The notes beneath the pieces were generated by a model, which saw only the letters and a list, made by a program, of their open reading frames with translations, made no database searches and was not told where the DNA came from. The position numbers were made by a program, and so were the translations under genes. This document shows, piece by piece, positions 49,514 through 61,255 of a stretch of 64,000 nucleotides of DNA (positions within the stretch are counted from its first letter, which is position 1; each line of letters starts with the position of its first letter). Source of the DNA: Lysobacteraceae bacterium (lineage in GTDB: Bacteria; Pseudomonadota; Gammaproteobacteria; Xanthomonadales; Xanthomonadaceae); contig QBLY01000016.1 of assembly GCA_003241895.1 (NCBI GenBank), forward strand, positions 1 to 64,000. The letters are read 5' to 3'.

Positions 49514-49540
49514 GGGCCGGGCGAAGTCGCCCGGCCCTTT
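49514..49540 (+). terminator. Intrinsic terminator of the amidase gene
   Basis: GGGCCGGGCG (49514-49523), loop AAGT, CGCCCGGCCC (49528-49537), then TTT. The 10-bp stem is perfect; the T-run is short. It also lies at the 3' end of the convergent DAHP synthase gene. Confidence 0.8.
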
Positions 49541-49551
49541 CCGCCGCCGCC

Positions 49552-50949
<1,398 letters not shown>

Positions 50950-51040
50950 CGTGGATCCAGAATCGTGGAAGTGGAGGGAAATCATGCCACAGCGCCGCCG
51001 CATGGCGACGGGAAGCTTCGTTCAGAACATCACGCGCAGC

Positions 51041-51550
51041 TCAGCGCTTGCGCAGCCCGGCCCAGAGGGCGCCCAGGCCCAGGCCGATAAACCAGACAAG
51101 CGTCCAGGCGGGCATGGACACGCCCAGGAACGCCCAATCAACCTTCGCACATTCACCCGAACCCGTGAGCACCTTCGACAGCGCATTCATCGGACCCATG
51201 GCCTGGACCATGTAGTCCAGGCCCATGCCCGAGCACAGCGGCACTTCGCTGGGCGGCAGTGACTGCAGCCAGACATGGCGGCCGGCCACGCCTGCGCCAG
51301 CGGCGGCGGGAATGAGCACCAGCAGGCCGTACACCGCGCGCCCCACCCGCCCCTTGGGCGAATGCAGGCCACCCAGCAGGAAGGCGATGCCCATGGCCGC
51401 GAAGGCGATGCGCTGGAGGATGCACAGCGGGCACGGCAGCATCAGCATGTTGAACTGCACGTAGAGGGCAAACGCAAGCAGCGCCGCGCAAAGCGCGAAG
51501 CCGGCGAGGTACTGGCCGCGGAACGACCAGGCGAAAGGATTGGCAGACAT
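51041..51550 (-). CDS. dsbB: Disulfide bond formation protein B
   Basis: 169 residues, ATG at 51550. Four membrane helices. The first periplasmic loop has the redox pair in PCPLC (about 35-39). The second loop has a Cys in PLCSGMGL and another in GECAKVDW, the second redox pair. It reoxidises periplasmic DsbA and passes electrons to ubiquinone. Upstream of the DAHP synthase gene on the same strand, about 90 bases apart. Confidence 0.94.
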   Translation of the reverse strand: MSANPFAWSFRGQYLAGFALCAALLAFALYVQFNMLMLPCPLCILQRIAFAAMGIAFLLGGLHSPKGRVGRAVYGLLVLIPAAAGAGVAGRHVWLQSLPPSEVPLCSGMGLDYMVQAMGPMNALSKVLTGSGECAKVDWAFLGVSMPAWTLVWFIGLGLGALWAGLRKR

Positions 51551-51619
51551 GGGCGGCTTCCGGTGCAGTGGGGGCTAGGTTACACAGACCACCCCGGGCC
51601 GGTGAAGTTTCCGGGCCCG

Positions 51620-51649
51620 AAAACAAAGACCCCGGCCGAGGCCGGGGTC
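51620..51649 (-). terminator. Intrinsic terminator of the ribosomal alpha operon
   Basis: GACCCCGGCC (51628-51637) pairs with GGCCGGGGTC (51640-51649), giving a tight stem. On the minus strand it is followed by TTTGTTTT, 25 bases beyond the rplQ stop. It ends transcription of the whole ribosomal cluster. Confidence 0.92.
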
Positions 51650-51673
51650 CAGTGGATACCTTGCTCGCCGGGA

Positions 51674-52057
51674 TTACTCGGCGGCTTCGGCAACCTCGCG
51701 CGGGCGATCAACCAGCTCGACATAGGCCATCGGGGCGTTGTCGCCCGGACGGAAGCCGCACTTGAGGATGCGCAGGTAGCCGCCGGGACGGGCCTGGTAG
51801 CGCGGGCCCAGCTCGACGAACAGCTTGCCGACCGCTTCCTTGTCGCGAAGGCGGGACATGGCCAGGCGACGATTCGCAACGCCATCGATCTTGCCGATGG
51901 TGATCAGCGGTTCGGCGACGCGGCGCAGTTCCTTGGCCTTGGGCAAGGTGGTGCGGATAAGTTCGTGCTTGATCAGGGACGCCGCCATGTTGCTGAACAT
52001 CGCGTCGCGATGGGCACTGGTACGGCTGAGTTGGCGTCCGGAATTCCGATGGCGCAT
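51674..52057 (-). CDS. rplQ: 50S ribosomal protein L17
   Basis: 127 residues, ATG at 52057. Starts [20 protein letters not shown], the standard L17 N-terminus, and contains [20 protein letters not shown]. Last gene of the alpha operon, 29 bases after rpoA and followed by a strong terminator. The C-terminus is a little acidic (VAEAAE), as in other xanthomonads. Confidence 0.97.
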   Translation of the reverse strand: MRHRNSGRQLSRTSAHRDAMFSNMAASLIKHELIRTTLPKAKELRRVAEPLITIGKIDGVANRRLAMSRLRDKEAVGKLFVELGPRYQARPGGYLRILKCGFRPGDNAPMAYVELVDRPREVAEAAE

Positions 52058-52086
52058 GGTCGTGGTTCCTTAGTGAATTACCGGGC

Positions 52087-53082
52087 TCAGCCCAGCATGC
52101 CCTGCTGGAGGCCGGCCGGCGGCCAGTTTTCCAGCTTCATGCCGAGGGACAGGCCGCGCTGTGCAAGCACTTCCTTGATCTCGGTGAGCGACTTCTTGCC
52201 CAGGTTCGGGGTCTTGAGCAGCTCGACCTCGGTACGCTGGATCAGGTCGCCGATGTAGTAGATGTTCTCGGCCTTGAGGCAGTTGGCCGAACGCACCGTC
52301 AGTTCGAGGTCGTCGATCGGGCGCAGCAGCACCGGATCGATGCCCGCGGCGGACGGCTTGGCGGCGCTGCGGTCACGCTGCGTGAAGTCACCGAACACCG
52401 ACAGCTGGTCGGTGAGGATGTCGGCAGCCGTGCGGATCGCGTCCTCGGCGTCGATCGTGCCGTTGGTCTCGATCTCCAGGACCAGCTTGTCCAGGTCGGT
52501 ACGCTGTTCGACGCGGGCCGACTCGACGGCGTACGCAACGCGGCGGACCGGCGAGAACGTGGCATCAAGCACCAGGCGACCGATCGCACGGGATTCTTCG
52601 TCCGGGCGGCGGCGATCGGCGGCCGGCTGGTAGCCGAAACCGCGCTCGATCTTCAGCCGCATGTTCAGCGACGTGTCCTTGGTGAGGTGGCAGATCACGT
52701 GGTCGGGATTGAGGATCTCGACGTTGTGGTCAACCTTGATGTCGGCCGCCGTCACCAGGCCCGGGCCCTTCTTCTGCAGCGTCAGCGTGGTGTGGTCCAC
52801 GTTGTGCATGCGGATGGCGACGTCCTTGAGGTTGAGCAGGACTTCAAGTACGTCCTCCTGCAGGCCTTCGACGGTGGTGTATTCGTGCAGCACGCCGTCG
52901 ATCTCGACTTCCGTGATGGCGAAGCCGGGGATGGACGACAGCAGGACGCGACGCAGGGCGTTGCCCAGCGTGTGTCCGTAGCCGCGCTCAAGCGGCTCAA
53001 TCACGACCTTCGCGCGGTTGGCACCGAGGCGTTCAATGTGGGGGCCGCGCGGACGCAGCACCGAAGTAGCGGTAACCGTCAT
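52087..53082 (-). CDS. rpoA: RNA polymerase alpha subunit
   Basis: 331 residues from the ATG at 53082, starting [14 protein letters not shown] as in Xanthomonas; an in-frame TTG two codons earlier is ignored. The N-terminal domain has [23 protein letters not shown] in parts, and the C-terminal domain has [20 protein letters not shown] and [13 protein letters not shown], which contact UP elements and activators. Length agrees with E. coli RpoA (329). Confidence 0.98.
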   Translation of the reverse strand: MTVTATSVLRPRGPHIERLGANRAKVVIEPLERGYGHTLGNALRRVLLSSIPGFAITEVEIDGVLHEYTTVEGLQEDVLEVLLNLKDVAIRMHNVDHTTLTLQKKGPGLVTAADIKVDHNVEILNPDHVICHLTKDTSLNMRLKIERGFGYQPAADRRRPDEESRAIGRLVLDATFSPVRRVAYAVESARVEQRTDLDKLVLEIETNGTIDAEDAIRTAADILTDQLSVFGDFTQRDRSAAKPSAAGIDPVLLRPIDDLELTVRSANCLKAENIYYIGDLIQRTEVELLKTPNLGKKSLTEIKEVLAQRGLSLGMKLENWPPAGLQQGMLG

Positions 53083-53105
53083 GGTCAAGGTGTCTCCTGA
53101 GAGGA

Positions 53106-53735
53106 TTACTTCGAGTACAACTCGACGATCAGCGCTTCATTGATATCCGAGGGCAGGTCGGCGCGATCCGGGACGGCTTTGAAAACGCCGGCGAACTTCT
53201 TCGCGTCGACTTCGCACCAGCTCGGAACCAGGTCCATCTGCTGGGAGAGGTTGAGTGCTTCCTGCACGTTGAGGTGCTTCTGCGCCTTCTCGGTCAGTTC
53301 GACGCTGTCGCCAGCCTTGATCTGGTAGGACGGCAGGTTGACGGACTTGCCGTTGACCAGCACGCCCTTGTGCGAAACCAGCTGGCGGGCCTGGGGACGG
53401 GTGACGGCGAAGCCCATGCGGTACACGACGTTGTCGAGGCGCTGTTCGAGCATCTGCAGCAAGGTTTCGCCGGTGTTGCCCTTCTTGCGCGAAGCCTTGG
53501 TGTAGTACGAACGGAACTGACGCTCGAGCAAGCCGTAGATGCGCTTGACCTTCTGCTTCTCGCGAAGCTGGGTTGCGTAGTCGGACAGCTTGCCCTTGCG
53601 GGCGACCGCGCCGTGCTGGCCGGGCTTCTGCTCGAGCTTGCACTTGGAGTCGATGGCGCGAGCCGGCGACTTCAGACTGAGGTCGGCGCCTTCGCGGCGG
53701 GCGAGCTTGCAGGTGGGACCAATGTAACGAGCCAT
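53106..53735 (-). CDS. rpsD: 30S ribosomal protein S4
   Basis: 209 residues, ATG at 53735. [19 protein letters not shown] at the start and an S4 RNA-binding domain with [19 protein letters not shown]. In E. coli S4 is the translational repressor of the alpha operon; the same order (S13, S11, S4, alpha, L17) is seen here, so similar control is likely. No zinc-type Cys cluster. Confidence 0.97.
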   Translation of the reverse strand: MARYIGPTCKLARREGADLSLKSPARAIDSKCKLEQKPGQHGAVARKGKLSDYATQLREKQKVKRIYGLLERQFRSYYTKASRKKGNTGETLLQMLEQRLDNVVYRMGFAVTRPQARQLVSHKGVLVNGKSVNLPSYQIKAGDSVELTEKAQKHLNVQEALNLSQQMDLVPSWCEVDAKKFAGVFKAVPDRADLPSDINEALIVELYSK

Positions 53736-53755
53736 GATTTAGTCTCCAGTTCCCG

Positions 53756-54145
53756 TTAGACGCGGCGCTTTTTCGGCGGCCGGCACCCGTTGTGCGGGAT
53801 CGGGGTGACGTCGATGATGTTGGTGATCTTGTAACCGACCGCGTTCAGGGAACGCACTGCCGATTCACGGCCCGGGCCGGGGCCCTTGATCCGCACTTCC
53901 AGCGTTTTCACACCGTAGTCGAGAGCGGCCTTGCCGGCCTTCTCGGCGGCCACCTGGGCAGCGAACGGCGTGGACTTGCGGGAGCCGCGGAAACCCGCGC
54001 CGCCCGAAGTGGCCCACGACAGCGCATTGCCCTGGCGATCGGTGATGGTAACGATGGTGTTGTTGAAAGAAGCCTGGACGTGGGCGATACCGTCGGTGAC
54101 GATCCGCTTGATCTTCTTCTTGGTCTTGACTGCCGGCTTATTCAT
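53756..54145 (-). CDS. rpsK: 30S ribosomal protein S11
   Basis: 129 residues, ATG at 54145. [20 protein letters not shown] and [18 protein letters not shown] (C-terminal) are invariant S11 features. Part of the 30S platform. Second gene of the alpha operon, 12 bases after rpsM. Confidence 0.98.
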   Translation of the reverse strand: MNKPAVKTKKKIKRIVTDGIAHVQASFNNTIVTITDRQGNALSWATSGGAGFRGSRKSTPFAAQVAAEKAGKAALDYGVKTLEVRIKGPGPGRESAVRSLNAVGYKITNIIDVTPIPHNGCRPPKKRRV

Positions 54146-54157
54146 TTGGCCAGGTCC

Positions 54158-54514
54158 TTACTTCTTGATGGCTTTACGCGGACCCTTGCGGGTACGAGCG
54201 TTGGTCCGGGTGCGCTGACCGCGCATCGGCAGGCCGCGACGATGACGCAGGCCGCGGTAGCAGCCCAGGTCCATCAGACGCTTGATCGACATGCCGACCT
54301 CGCGTCGGAGGTCACCCTCGACGGTGTACTTGGCCACTTCGGCGCGGATACGCTCGATTTCAGGCTCGGACAAATCACGGATCTTCGTGGCTGACGCCAC
54401 TCCGGCCGCTACACAAACAAGCTTTGACCGGGTACGGCCAATGCCAAAGATACTCTGCAGGCCCACCCAGACGTGTTTCTGGACAGGCAGGTTGATACCC
54501 GCGATGCGCGCCAT
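54158..54514 (-). CDS. rpsM: 30S ribosomal protein S13
   Basis: 118 residues, ATG at 54514. [19 protein letters not shown] and the C-terminal [19 protein letters not shown] are typical. Located in the 30S head, contacting P-site tRNA. First gene of the alpha operon, 248 bases after secY, with its own likely promoter. Confidence 0.98.
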   Translation of the reverse strand: MARIAGINLPVQKHVWVGLQSIFGIGRTRSKLVCVAAGVASATKIRDLSEPEIERIRAEVAKYTVEGDLRREVGMSIKRLMDLGCYRGLRHRRGLPMRGQRTRTNARTRKGPRKAIKK

Positions 54515-54555
54515 CAGGCGTTCTCCAACTTAAATTTGAGCGCAGTGAATCAGGA

Positions 54556-54564
54556 AGTATATCA
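54556..54564 (-). promoter_or_regulatory. Extended -10 promoter for the alpha operon
   Basis: On the minus strand TGATATACT reads as an extended -10 (TG, one base, TATACT), 41 bases before the rpsM start. Extended -10 promoters need no good -35. It would give the alpha operon its own transcription start inside the secY-rpsM gap. Confidence 0.45.
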
Positions 54565-54587
54565 GGGCTTGGGGTTTATTTGTAGCC

Positions 54588-54609
54588 CCCCGGATCCGAA
54601 GATCCGGGG
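54588..54609 (-). terminator. Hairpin between secY and rpsM
   Basis: CCCCGGATC (54588-54596), loop CGAA, GATCCGGGG (54601-54609), a perfect 9-bp stem. The minus-strand sequence after it is only mildly T-containing, so it is a partial terminator or RNA-processing hairpin rather than a strong stop. Confidence 0.55.
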
Positions 54610-54762
54610 AACCCGGCATGGGGAGTGTGCCCATGCTCCGGCGACAAGCTGGAAACTGCCCTCCCCCATCCTGGGTTCAGGCGCCCCGCGCTACTCCAGC
54701 GCAGGAACAGGTTCCGGCTTATCCGCGCGCCAAGCCGCCGCGCGGACCGCCCATCGTTGGTG

Positions 54763-56148
54763 TCAGCTGCGGCTCAGGCCGCGTCCGCCACCTTTCAGAT
54801 TCGACTTCTTCATCAGGCTCTCGTACTGATGTGACATCAGGTGAGCCTGGATTTGGGCGGTGAAATCCATCACCACCACGACCACGATCAGCAGCGACGT
54901 GCCGCCGAAATAGAACGGAACCGACCAGAAGACACGAATGAATTCAGGCAGCAGGCAGACCAGCACCAGGTACAGCGAGCCGATCAGCGTCAGGCGGGTC
55001 AGTACCCCGTCGATGTAGTCACCCGTCGCCTTGCCGGGGCGGATGCCCGGGACCAGCGCACCGGACTTCTTGAGGTTGTCGGCGGTTTCCTGGGAATTGA
55101 AGACCAGGGCCGTGTAGAAGAACGCGAAGCCCATGATGAGGCCGCCGTACAGCAGCATGTGCAGCGGCTGGCTGGGCGCCAGGGCCTGGCTGAGGTTCTG
55201 CAGGTAGTAGCCCATCTGCCCGCGCCAGCCTTCGCCGGTCGGCGTGGCCGCCTGGCCGAACCACTGGGCCATGGTGGCCGGGAACATGATCAGGCTGGAA
55301 GCGAAGATCGCCGGGATCACGCCCGCCATGTTGAGCTTGAGCGGCAGGTGCGAGCTCTGGTTCATGTACGCCTGGCGGCCACCCTGCCGGCGGGCGTAGT
55401 TCACGGTGATGCGGCGCTGGCCGCGCTCCATGAAGACCACGAAGTAGGTAACGCCGAGCACCAGGGCGATGATGACCAGGATGGCGAACGGGCTGATTTC
55501 GTCGTTGGCGACCTGCTGCAGCGTGCCGATGACGGCCGACGGCAGGCTGGCCACGATGCCGGCGAAGATGATCAGCGAAATACCGTTGCCGATGCCACGC
55601 TCGGTGATCTGCTCACCCAGCCACATCAGGAAGATGGTGCCGGCGGTGAGTGCGACGATTGCGGTGAGGATGAAGCCCGGGCCCGGGGCGTAGACCACCG
55701 GAATGCCGGCACCCGCGCTCTGGCCCTGCAGCGCTGCCGCGATGCTGCCAGCCTGCACGACGGCCAGCAGCACTGCGCCGATGCGCGAGTACTGGGTCAG
55801 CTTGCGCCGACCGCTCTCGCCTTCCTTCTTCATCGCCTTCCAGGGCTCATAGATCTGGCCCATGAGCTGCACGATGATGGAGGAGGAAATGTAGGGGATG
55901 ACGTTCAAGGCGAACAGGCTGAAACGGTTGAGCGCGCCACCGGAGAACATGTTGAACATGTCCACGATGGTGCCTTCCTGCTGCTCCATCAGCCGCAGCA
56001 TGGCCGCCGGATCGATACCGGGCACCGGGATGAAGCTGCCGATGCGGTAAACGACCAGGGCCAGGACCACGAAGATCAGGCGCTGGCGGAGTTCGGTGAA
56101 CTTACCGAGCCCACCCAGGGCGCTTGCTGCGGATGATGACTGCGTCAA
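54763..56148 (-). CDS. secY: Preprotein translocase subunit SecY
   Basis: 461 residues from a TTG at 56148. GGAG sits eight bases before the TTG and no ATG exists near it, so the start codon is TTG. Ten membrane helices. Landmarks are [55 protein letters not shown] and a C-terminal [14 protein letters not shown]. It forms the inner-membrane protein channel. Last gene of the spc operon. Confidence 0.97.
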   Translation of the reverse strand: MTQSSSAASALGGLGKFTELRQRLIFVVLALVVYRIGSFIPVPGIDPAAMLRLMEQQEGTIVDMFNMFSGGALNRFSLFALNVIPYISSSIIVQLMGQIYEPWKAMKKEGESGRRKLTQYSRIGAVLLAVVQAGSIAAALQGQSAGAGIPVVYAPGPGFILTAIVALTAGTIFLMWLGEQITERGIGNGISLIIFAGIVASLPSAVIGTLQQVANDEISPFAILVIIALVLGVTYFVVFMERGQRRITVNYARRQGGRQAYMNQSSHLPLKLNMAGVIPAIFASSLIMFPATMAQWFGQAATPTGEGWRGQMGYYLQNLSQALAPSQPLHMLLYGGLIMGFAFFYTALVFNSQETADNLKKSGALVPGIRPGKATGDYIDGVLTRLTLIGSLYLVLVCLLPEFIRVFWSVPFYFGGTSLLIVVVVVMDFTAQIQAHLMSHQYESLMKKSNLKGGGRGLSRS

Positions 56149-56152
56149 AGTA

Positions 56153-56590
56153 TTACTCCGTCACGCTGCCGCCGGCGGCTTCGATCGCGGCCTTGGCACC
56201 CGCCGTCGCAAGCACGCCCTTGAGGACGAACTTCTTGGTCAACTCGCCCTTCTTGACGAGCTTGGCCTGCTTGGCGGTGGCCGGCACGAGCTTGGCGGCG
56301 CGCAGGGCGGCGAAATCGATCTCGCCGGCCTCGAGCTTGTCGAGCTGGTACAGCAGCACTTCAGCGGTGTCGTTCTTGAGCTTCGAGCGGAAGCCGACCT
56401 TCGGCAAACGCTTGTGCATGGGCATCTGGCCGCCTTCGAAACCGGCCTTGATCTTGCCCTTGCCGGAACGGGCGAACGAGCCCTTGTGTCCGCGACCAGC
56501 GGTCTTGCCGAGGCCGGAGCCGATGCCGCGACCAACGCGGACGCGGTCCTTGCGGGCGCCGTCGGCGGGCTTGAGGGTATTGAGCTTCAT
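56153..56590 (-). CDS. rplO: 50S ribosomal protein L15
   Basis: 145 residues, ATG at 56590. [20 protein letters not shown] and the Gly/Arg-rich [18 protein letters not shown] are diagnostic. Binds 23S rRNA late in assembly. Stop is 4 bases before the secY start, so translation of the two is coupled. Confidence 0.97.
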   Translation of the reverse strand: MKLNTLKPADGARKDRVRVGRGIGSGLGKTAGRGHKGSFARSGKGKIKAGFEGGQMPMHKRLPKVGFRSKLKNDTAEVLLYQLDKLEAGEIDFAALRAAKLVPATAKQAKLVKKGELTKKFVLKGVLATAGAKAAIEAAGGSVTE

Positions 56591-56610
56591 ATGGTTTCTC
56601 CTAGGTCCGC

Positions 56611-56793
56611 TCAGGCTTCGACGCGAACCAGGTAATGCACCTGGTTGATCAGGCCGCGCACGGACGGCGAGTCCTTGAGTTCGCGGACATCGTTGATCTT
56701 GTTCAGGCCCAGGGCCTTAACGGAGAGGCGGTGGCGGGCCTGGCAGCCACGAAGGCCCTTGACCAGGCGAACCTTGACGGTCTTATCAGTCAT
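56611..56793 (-). CDS. rpmD: 50S ribosomal protein L30
   Basis: 60 residues from the ATG at 56793 ([16 protein letters not shown]). Short L30 with [22 protein letters not shown]-like end, typical of bacteria. Start overlaps the rpsE stop by 8 bases. Confidence 0.95.
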   Translation of the reverse strand: MTDKTVKVRLVKGLRGCQARHRLSVKALGLNKINDVRELKDSPSVRGLINQVHYLVRVEA

Positions 56794-57307
56794 TGAGGAT
56801 CTCCTCGAGCTTCTTGCCACGCTTGGCGGCGATGCGGGCCGGCGAGGTGGTTTCGGTGAGGCCCTTGACGGTGGCGCGAACCAGGTTGATCGGGTTGCGC
56901 GAACCGACGGCCTTGGCCAGCACGTTCTTCACGCCGACGGCCTCGAGGACGGCGCGCATGGCGCCACCGGCGATCACGCCGGTACCCTCGGAAGCAGGCT
57001 GCATGTAAACGCGGGCGGCGCCGTGGCCGGACTTGACCGCGTGCCACAGGGTGCCGTCGTTGAGGTCGACCTGGACCATCGCCTTGCGGGCGTATTCCAT
57101 CGACTTCTGGATGGCGACCGGCACTTCACGCGCCTTGCCGTACCCGAAACCAACCTTGCCAGCACCGTCGCCGACGACAGTCAGCGCGGTGAAGGTGAAC
57201 TGACGACCGCCCTTGACGGTCTTGGAGACGCGGTTGACGGCGACCAGCTTCTCAATGAAGCCGTCGTCGCTTTCCCCGCGATTGCGATCGCGCTCGTTGC
57301 TGCTCAT
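56786..57307 (-). CDS. rpsE: 30S ribosomal protein S5
   Basis: 173 residues, ATG at 57307. RNA-binding N-terminal domain with [20 protein letters not shown] and [19 protein letters not shown], then [20 protein letters not shown]. Involved in decoding accuracy. Overlaps rpmD by 8 bases. Confidence 0.98.
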   Translation of the reverse strand: MSSNERDRNRGESDDGFIEKLVAVNRVSKTVKGGRQFTFTALTVVGDGAGKVGFGYGKAREVPVAIQKSMEYARKAMVQVDLNDGTLWHAVKSGHGAARVYMQPASEGTGVIAGGAMRAVLEAVGVKNVLAKAVGSRNPINLVRATVKGLTETTSPARIAAKRGKKLEEILND

Positions 57308-57399
57308 GTGGATTCCTGGGTTTGCTTACGGCCTATGGCCGCTTATGGTTGTGGTTGGATCGTGGAATTGAAGCCCGAAGGCCCGACAGGCCCGAAGGC

Positions 57400-57753
57400 T
57401 TAGAACTGCAGGCCACCTTCGCGGGCGGCATCAGCCAAGGCCTTGATACGGCCATGATAACGGTAACCGGAACGATCGAAGGCAACCTTCTCGATACCGG
57501 CAGCCAGCGCCTTCTCGGCGATGGTGCGGCCGACCTTGGCGGCGGCTTCCATGTTCTTGCAGCCCTTCAGGCCGTCCTTGACGTCGGCCTGCACGGTGGA
57601 GGCCGAAGCCAGCACGGTGGAGCCGTCGGAGGTGAAGAGCTGGGCGTAGATGTGCTGGCCCGAACGCAGCACCGAAAGGCGGGCGACGCCGAGCTTGCGG
57701 ATGTGCGAACGCGTGGTCTTGGCGCGGCGCAGGCGAGCGATGTTCTTGTCCAT
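57400..57753 (-). CDS. rplR: 50S ribosomal protein L18
   Basis: 117 residues, ATG at 57753. [19 protein letters not shown] and the final [20 protein letters not shown] are typical L18. Binds 5S rRNA. A 92-base gap to rpsE is the largest inside the spc block, with no gene in it. Confidence 0.97.
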   Translation of the reverse strand: MDKNIARLRRAKTTRSHIRKLGVARLSVLRSGQHIYAQLFTSDGSTVLASASTVQADVKDGLKGCKNMEAAAKVGRTIAEKALAAGIEKVAFDRSGYRYHGRIKALADAAREGGLQF

Positions 57754-57785
57754 GATATTTACCTCGAGGAAGCGGAAGCGCCCAA

Positions 57786-58313
57786 TCAGGCCTTCTTGGC
57801 TTCCTTCATGATGATCTTCTCGCCGGAGTAACGGATGCCCTTGCCCTTGTAGGGCTCGGGCTTACGGTACGCACGGATCTTGGCCGCAACTTCACCCACC
57901 TGCTGCTTGTCCGCGCCGCTGACCAGGATCTCGGTCTGCGTCGGGGTGGTCAGCGTGATGCCCTCGGGGGTGATGTACACCGTGGGGTGCGAGAAACCCA
58001 GGCTAAGGGCCAGGTCCTTGCCCTGCATCGCGGCACGGTAACCCACGCCGACCAGTTCGAGCTTGCGGGTGAAACCCTCGGCGACGCCCTGGATCATGTT
58101 GGCGAGGATGGCGCGGGCGGTACCGGCCATCGGGATGTTGTCGGAGTCGGCGGCAGACAGCTGCAGCAGGCCATTGTCGAGGTTGAACTCGACGCCGGTC
58201 GGCTTGGCCAGCGTCAGGGTGCCCTTCGGGCCCTTCACGGTGACGTGGCTCGACGAGACGTTGAAATCGACGCCCTTGGGCATCTGGATCGGCTTCTTGG
58301 CAACGCGGGACAT
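57786..58313 (-). CDS. rplF: 50S ribosomal protein L6
   Basis: 175 residues, ATG at 58313. [16 protein letters not shown] at the start and the C-terminal [19 protein letters not shown] signature. Located near the factor-binding site of the 50S subunit. Confidence 0.98.
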   Translation of the reverse strand: MSRVAKKPIQMPKGVDFNVSSSHVTVKGPKGTLTLAKPTGVEFNLDNGLLQLSAADSDNIPMAGTARAILANMIQGVAEGFTRKLELVGVGYRAAMQGKDLALSLGFSHPTVYITPEGITLTTPTQTEILVSGADKQQVGEVAAKIRAYRKPEPYKGKGIRYSGEKIIMKEAKKA

Positions 58314-58326
58314 GGGTGCGTTCTCC

Positions 58327-58722
58327 TTAGGCCACGAGGCAGATGACTTCGCCGCCCACGCCCGCAGCGCGGGCCTGGCGATCGGTCATCAGACCCTGGG
58401 AAGTGGAGATGATGGCGACACCGAGGCCAGCCAGGATCTTCGGAAGGTCGTCCTTGCCCTTGTACTGGCGCAGGCCCGAACGGGAGACGCGCTCGAGGCG
58501 CTCGATCACCGGCTTGCCTTCGTAGTACTTCAGGGAGACTTCCAACTTGGCCTTGGCGCCTTCGCCGGCAACGCGGAACTCGCCGATGTAACCCTCGGAC
58601 TTGAGCACGTTGGCGATGGCCAGCTTCATCTTGGAGGCAGGCATGGAAACCTGCGGCTTACCGACGGCGAGCGCGTTCTTGATGCGCACCAGCATGTCGG
58701 CGATAGGATCAGTCATGCTCAT
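58327..58722 (-). CDS. rpsH: 30S ribosomal protein S8
   Basis: 131 residues from the ATG at 58722 ([17 protein letters not shown]), as in Xanthomonas; a second ATG two codons later is possible. Ends [20 protein letters not shown], the S8 signature. In E. coli S8 represses translation of the spc operon by binding near rplE. Confidence 0.97.
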   Translation of the reverse strand: MSMTDPIADMLVRIKNALAVGKPQVSMPASKMKLAIANVLKSEGYIGEFRVAGEGAKAKLEVSLKYYEGKPVIERLERVSRSGLRQYKGKDDLPKILAGLGVAIISTSQGLMTDRQARAAGVGGEVICLVA

Positions 58723-58787
58723 TGATTCTTACCCTTGTAGGTGTCAGGAGCACCGATATCCGCTGGTCCCCCAGGGGGGACCGGCGA

Positions 58788-59093
58788 TTACCAGCTGGCC
58801 TTGCGGAGGCCGGGAACGTCGCCACGCATGGTGGCTTCGCGCAGCTTGTTGCGGCCGAGGCCGAACTTGGCGTACACGCCGCGCGAGCGGCCCGTCAGTG
58901 CGCAGCGGTTGGTGACGCGGCTCGGGCTCGAGTCGCGCGGCAACTTCTGCAGCTTGTCCACGGCAGCCATCTTCTCCTCGTAGGAGGCGGTGACGCTCGT
59001 GATGATCGTCTTGAGGTCCGTGCGCCTGGCGGCGAATTTCTTCACCAGCTTCTTGCGCTTGATGTCACGGTTAACCATCGACGTCTTGGCCAT
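58788..59093 (-). CDS. rpsN: 30S ribosomal protein S14
   Basis: 101 residues, ATG at 59093. The long, zinc-free S14 type: it lacks the CxxC pairs of the short form and has [20 protein letters not shown]. Ends [15 protein letters not shown]. In the 30S head. Confidence 0.97.
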   Translation of the reverse strand: MAKTSMVNRDIKRKKLVKKFAARRTDLKTIITSVTASYEEKMAAVDKLQKLPRDSSPSRVTNRCALTGRSRGVYAKFGLGRNKLREATMRGDVPGLRKASW

Positions 59094-59109
59094 GATCTAT
59101 ATCCTCGAA

Positions 59110-59652
59110 TCAGTTACGGAACGGGAAGTTGAAGGCCTGCAGCAGCGCCTTGGCTTCTTCGTTGGTCTTCGCCGTGGTGGTGATAGCGATATCCATGCCG
59201 CGCATGGCGTCAACGGTATCGAAATCGATCTCGGGGAAGATGATCTGTTCCTTGATGCCCATGTTGTAGTTGCCGCGACCATCGAACGAACGACCCGACA
59301 CACCGCGGAAGTCACGCACGCGGGGCAGCGAGATGTTGATCAGGCGGTCGAGGAACTCGAACATCTTGGCGCGGCGCAAGGTGACCTTGCAGCCGATCGG
59401 CCAGCCGTCGCGGATCTTGAAGCTGGCGACGGAGACGCGGGCGTTGGTGGTGATCGGCTTCTGGCCGGCGATCTTGGTCATGTCGGCGACGGCATTTTCC
59501 AGGATCTTCTTGTTGCCCACGGCCTCGCCCACGCCCATGTTCAGCGTGATCTTCGAGACGCGGGGCACCTGCATGATGTTGTCGTAACCGAACTGTTCCA
59601 TCAGCGCAGGAACAACGGTTTCTTTGTAGATCGTTTCGAGACGGGTGGTCAT
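59110..59652 (-). CDS. rplE: 50S ribosomal protein L5
   Basis: 180 residues, ATG at 59652. [20 protein letters not shown] and [20 protein letters not shown] are typical. Binds 5S rRNA and P-site tRNA. The mRNA around the rplX-rplE junction is the S8 repressor target in E. coli; I did not resolve the structure here. Confidence 0.98.
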   Translation of the reverse strand: MTTRLETIYKETVVPALMEQFGYDNIMQVPRVSKITLNMGVGEAVGNKKILENAVADMTKIAGQKPITTNARVSVASFKIRDGWPIGCKVTLRRAKMFEFLDRLINISLPRVRDFRGVSGRSFDGRGNYNMGIKEQIIFPEIDFDTVDAMRGMDIAITTTAKTNEEAKALLQAFNFPFRN

Positions 59653-59663
59653 TGCATCATTCC

Positions 59664-59978
59664 TTAGGCGTCGATCGCCTCACCGCTCGAGCGGAACACA
59701 CGCACTTTGCGTCCATTCTCGAGCACCTTGAAACCAATGCGTTCACCCTTGCCGTTGGCCTGGTTGAACAGCATGACATTGGAAATATGGATCGGCGCTT
59801 CCCGCTCGATGATGCCGCCGGCGACGTTCGCCTGCGGATTCGGCTTGGTGTGGCGCTTGATGATGTTCACGTTCTGCACGATGACCTTGTCACCGGCAAC
59901 ACGCACAACCTCACCCTTCTTGCCCTTGTCGGCACCGGCGATGATGATCACCTGGTCGCCCTTGCGGATACGATTCAT
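59664..59978 (-). CDS. rplX: 50S ribosomal protein L24
   Basis: 104 residues, ATG at 59978. KOW motif at the start ([20 protein letters not shown]). Assembly initiator of the 50S subunit. Follows rplN after 16 bases. Confidence 0.97.
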   Translation of the reverse strand: MNRIRKGDQVIIIAGADKGKKGEVVRVAGDKVIVQNVNIIKRHTKPNPQANVAGGIIEREAPIHISNVMLFNQANGKGERIGFKVLENGRKVRVFRSSGEAIDA

Positions 59979-59994
59979 TTTCTGATTCCTTCGC

Positions 59995-60363
59995 TCAGAT
60001 CACTTCGGGAGCGAGCGAGACGATCTTCATGAACTTCTCGGTACGAAGCTCACGGGTCACGGGCCCGAAAATGCGGGTGCCGATCGGCTCCTGCTTGTTG
60101 TTCAGCAGCACGGCTGCGTTGCCGTCGAAACGGATCAGCGAACCGTCGGCCCGGCGCACGCCGGAACGGGTACGGACGACGACGGCGTCGTAGACCTCAC
60201 CCTTCTTGACCTTGCCGCGCGGAATGGCGTCCTTGACGGTCACCTTGATGATGTCACCAATGCGCGCGTAACGACGCTTGGAGCCGCCGAGCACCTTGAT
60301 GCACATCATTTCCTTGGCGCCGGAATTGTCGGCGGCCTCGAGGTAGCTCTGTACCTGGATCAT
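59995..60363 (-). CDS. rplN: 50S ribosomal protein L14
   Basis: 122 residues, ATG at 60363. [20 protein letters not shown] and [10 protein letters not shown]-type end (here [20 protein letters not shown]). Traditional first gene of the spc operon; the 12-base gap to rpsQ shows no new promoter. Confidence 0.98.
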   Translation of the reverse strand: MIQVQSYLEAADNSGAKEMMCIKVLGGSKRRYARIGDIIKVTVKDAIPRGKVKKGEVYDAVVVRTRSGVRRADGSLIRFDGNAAVLLNNKQEPIGTRIFGPVTRELRTEKFMKIVSLAPEVI

Positions 60364-60375
60364 TGAATGGCCTCC

Positions 60376-60639
60376 TTACTTCGCGGCACGCGTGACGATT
60401 TCGACCACGCGCCAGTTCTTGGTCTTCGACAGCGGACGGCACTCGCTCACGCGGACGACGTCGCCCTCGTTGCAGGTGTTTTCCTCGTCGTGCGCGTGCA
60501 GCTTGGTCGAGCGCCGGATGTACTTGCCGTACAGGGGGTGCTTGACCAGGCGCTCGACGAGGATCGTCACGGACTTGTTCATCTTGTTGCTGACAACGCG
60601 GCCTTCGACCGTGCGCAGCTGGTTGGCATTATCGCTCAT
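60376..60639 (-). CDS. rpsQ: 30S ribosomal protein S17
   Basis: 87 residues, ATG at 60639. [20 protein letters not shown] and the central [20 protein letters not shown] are S17 features. Early 30S assembly protein. Last gene of the S10 operon. Confidence 0.97.
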   Translation of the reverse strand: MSDNANQLRTVEGRVVSNKMNKSVTILVERLVKHPLYGKYIRRSTKLHAHDEENTCNEGDVVRVSECRPLSKTKNWRVVEIVTRAAK

Positions 60640-60648
60640 AGCTCGCCC

Positions 60649-60834
60649 TTACTTCTTATCGGTCAGCATGGTCATCGTCTGCGCAATCTCGCGACGGACC
60701 AGCTTGATTCGGTGGGGGGCGTTGAGCTGACCGGTTGCCTTCTGCATGCGGAGCGCGAACTGCTCCTTGTGCAGGTCCAGCAGGTGGTTCTTCAGCTCGG
60801 TCGCCGACTTTTGACGCAGTTCCTTGAGTTCCAT
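60649..60834 (-). CDS. rpmC: 50S ribosomal protein L29
   Basis: 61 residues, ATG at 60834, one base after the rplP stop. MELKELRQKSATELKNHLLD and the conserved QFALRMQKATGQL. Surrounds the exit tunnel, near the trigger-factor site. Confidence 0.97.
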   Translation of the reverse strand: MELKELRQKSATELKNHLLDLHKEQFALRMQKATGQLNAPHRIKLVRREIAQTMTMLTDKK

Positions 60835-60835
60835 A

Positions 60836-61249
60836 TCAGCGCACCGTCCGGGTCACGAAAGTGGTCTGCACCGAGAGCTTCGCGGCCGCGAGGCGGAAAG
60901 CCTCGCGAGCGGTGGCTTCGTCGACGCCCTCGATCTCGTAGATCACTCGACCGGGGGCGATCTGCGCCACCCAGTACTCGACGTTGCCTTTACCGGCGCC
61001 CATTCGGACTTCGATCGGCTTCTTGGTGATCGGCTTGTCGGGGAACACGCGGATCCACATCTTGCCACCGCGCTTGACGTAGCGGCTGATGGAACGGCGC
61101 GCGGCCTCGATCTGGCGAGCGGTCAGCTGGCCGTGCGAGGTGGCCTTGAGGCCGTACTCGCCGAAGCTGACGGACGCGCCGGCCCAGCTAAGGCCGTCGT
61201 TGCGGGACTTGAAGACCTTGCGGTACTTGGTTCGCTTGGGTTGCAGCAT
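60836..61249 (-). CDS. rplP: 50S ribosomal protein L16
   Basis: 137 residues, ATG at 61249. [20 protein letters not shown] and [17 protein letters not shown] are diagnostic. Binds near the A-site and 5S rRNA. Contains the Arg ([12 protein letters not shown] region) hydroxylated in some bacteria. Confidence 0.97.
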   Translation of the reverse strand: MLQPKRTKYRKVFKSRNDGLSWAGASVSFGEYGLKATSHGQLTARQIEAARRSISRYVKRGGKMWIRVFPDKPITKKPIEVRMGAGKGNVEYWVAQIAPGRVIYEIEGVDEATAREAFRLAAAKLSVQTTFVTRTVR

Positions 61250-61255
61250 GGCGGC

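Noticed and set aside
54515-54762. Possible rpmJ (L36)
   Set aside because: No frame with the short Cys-rich L36 pattern on either strand.
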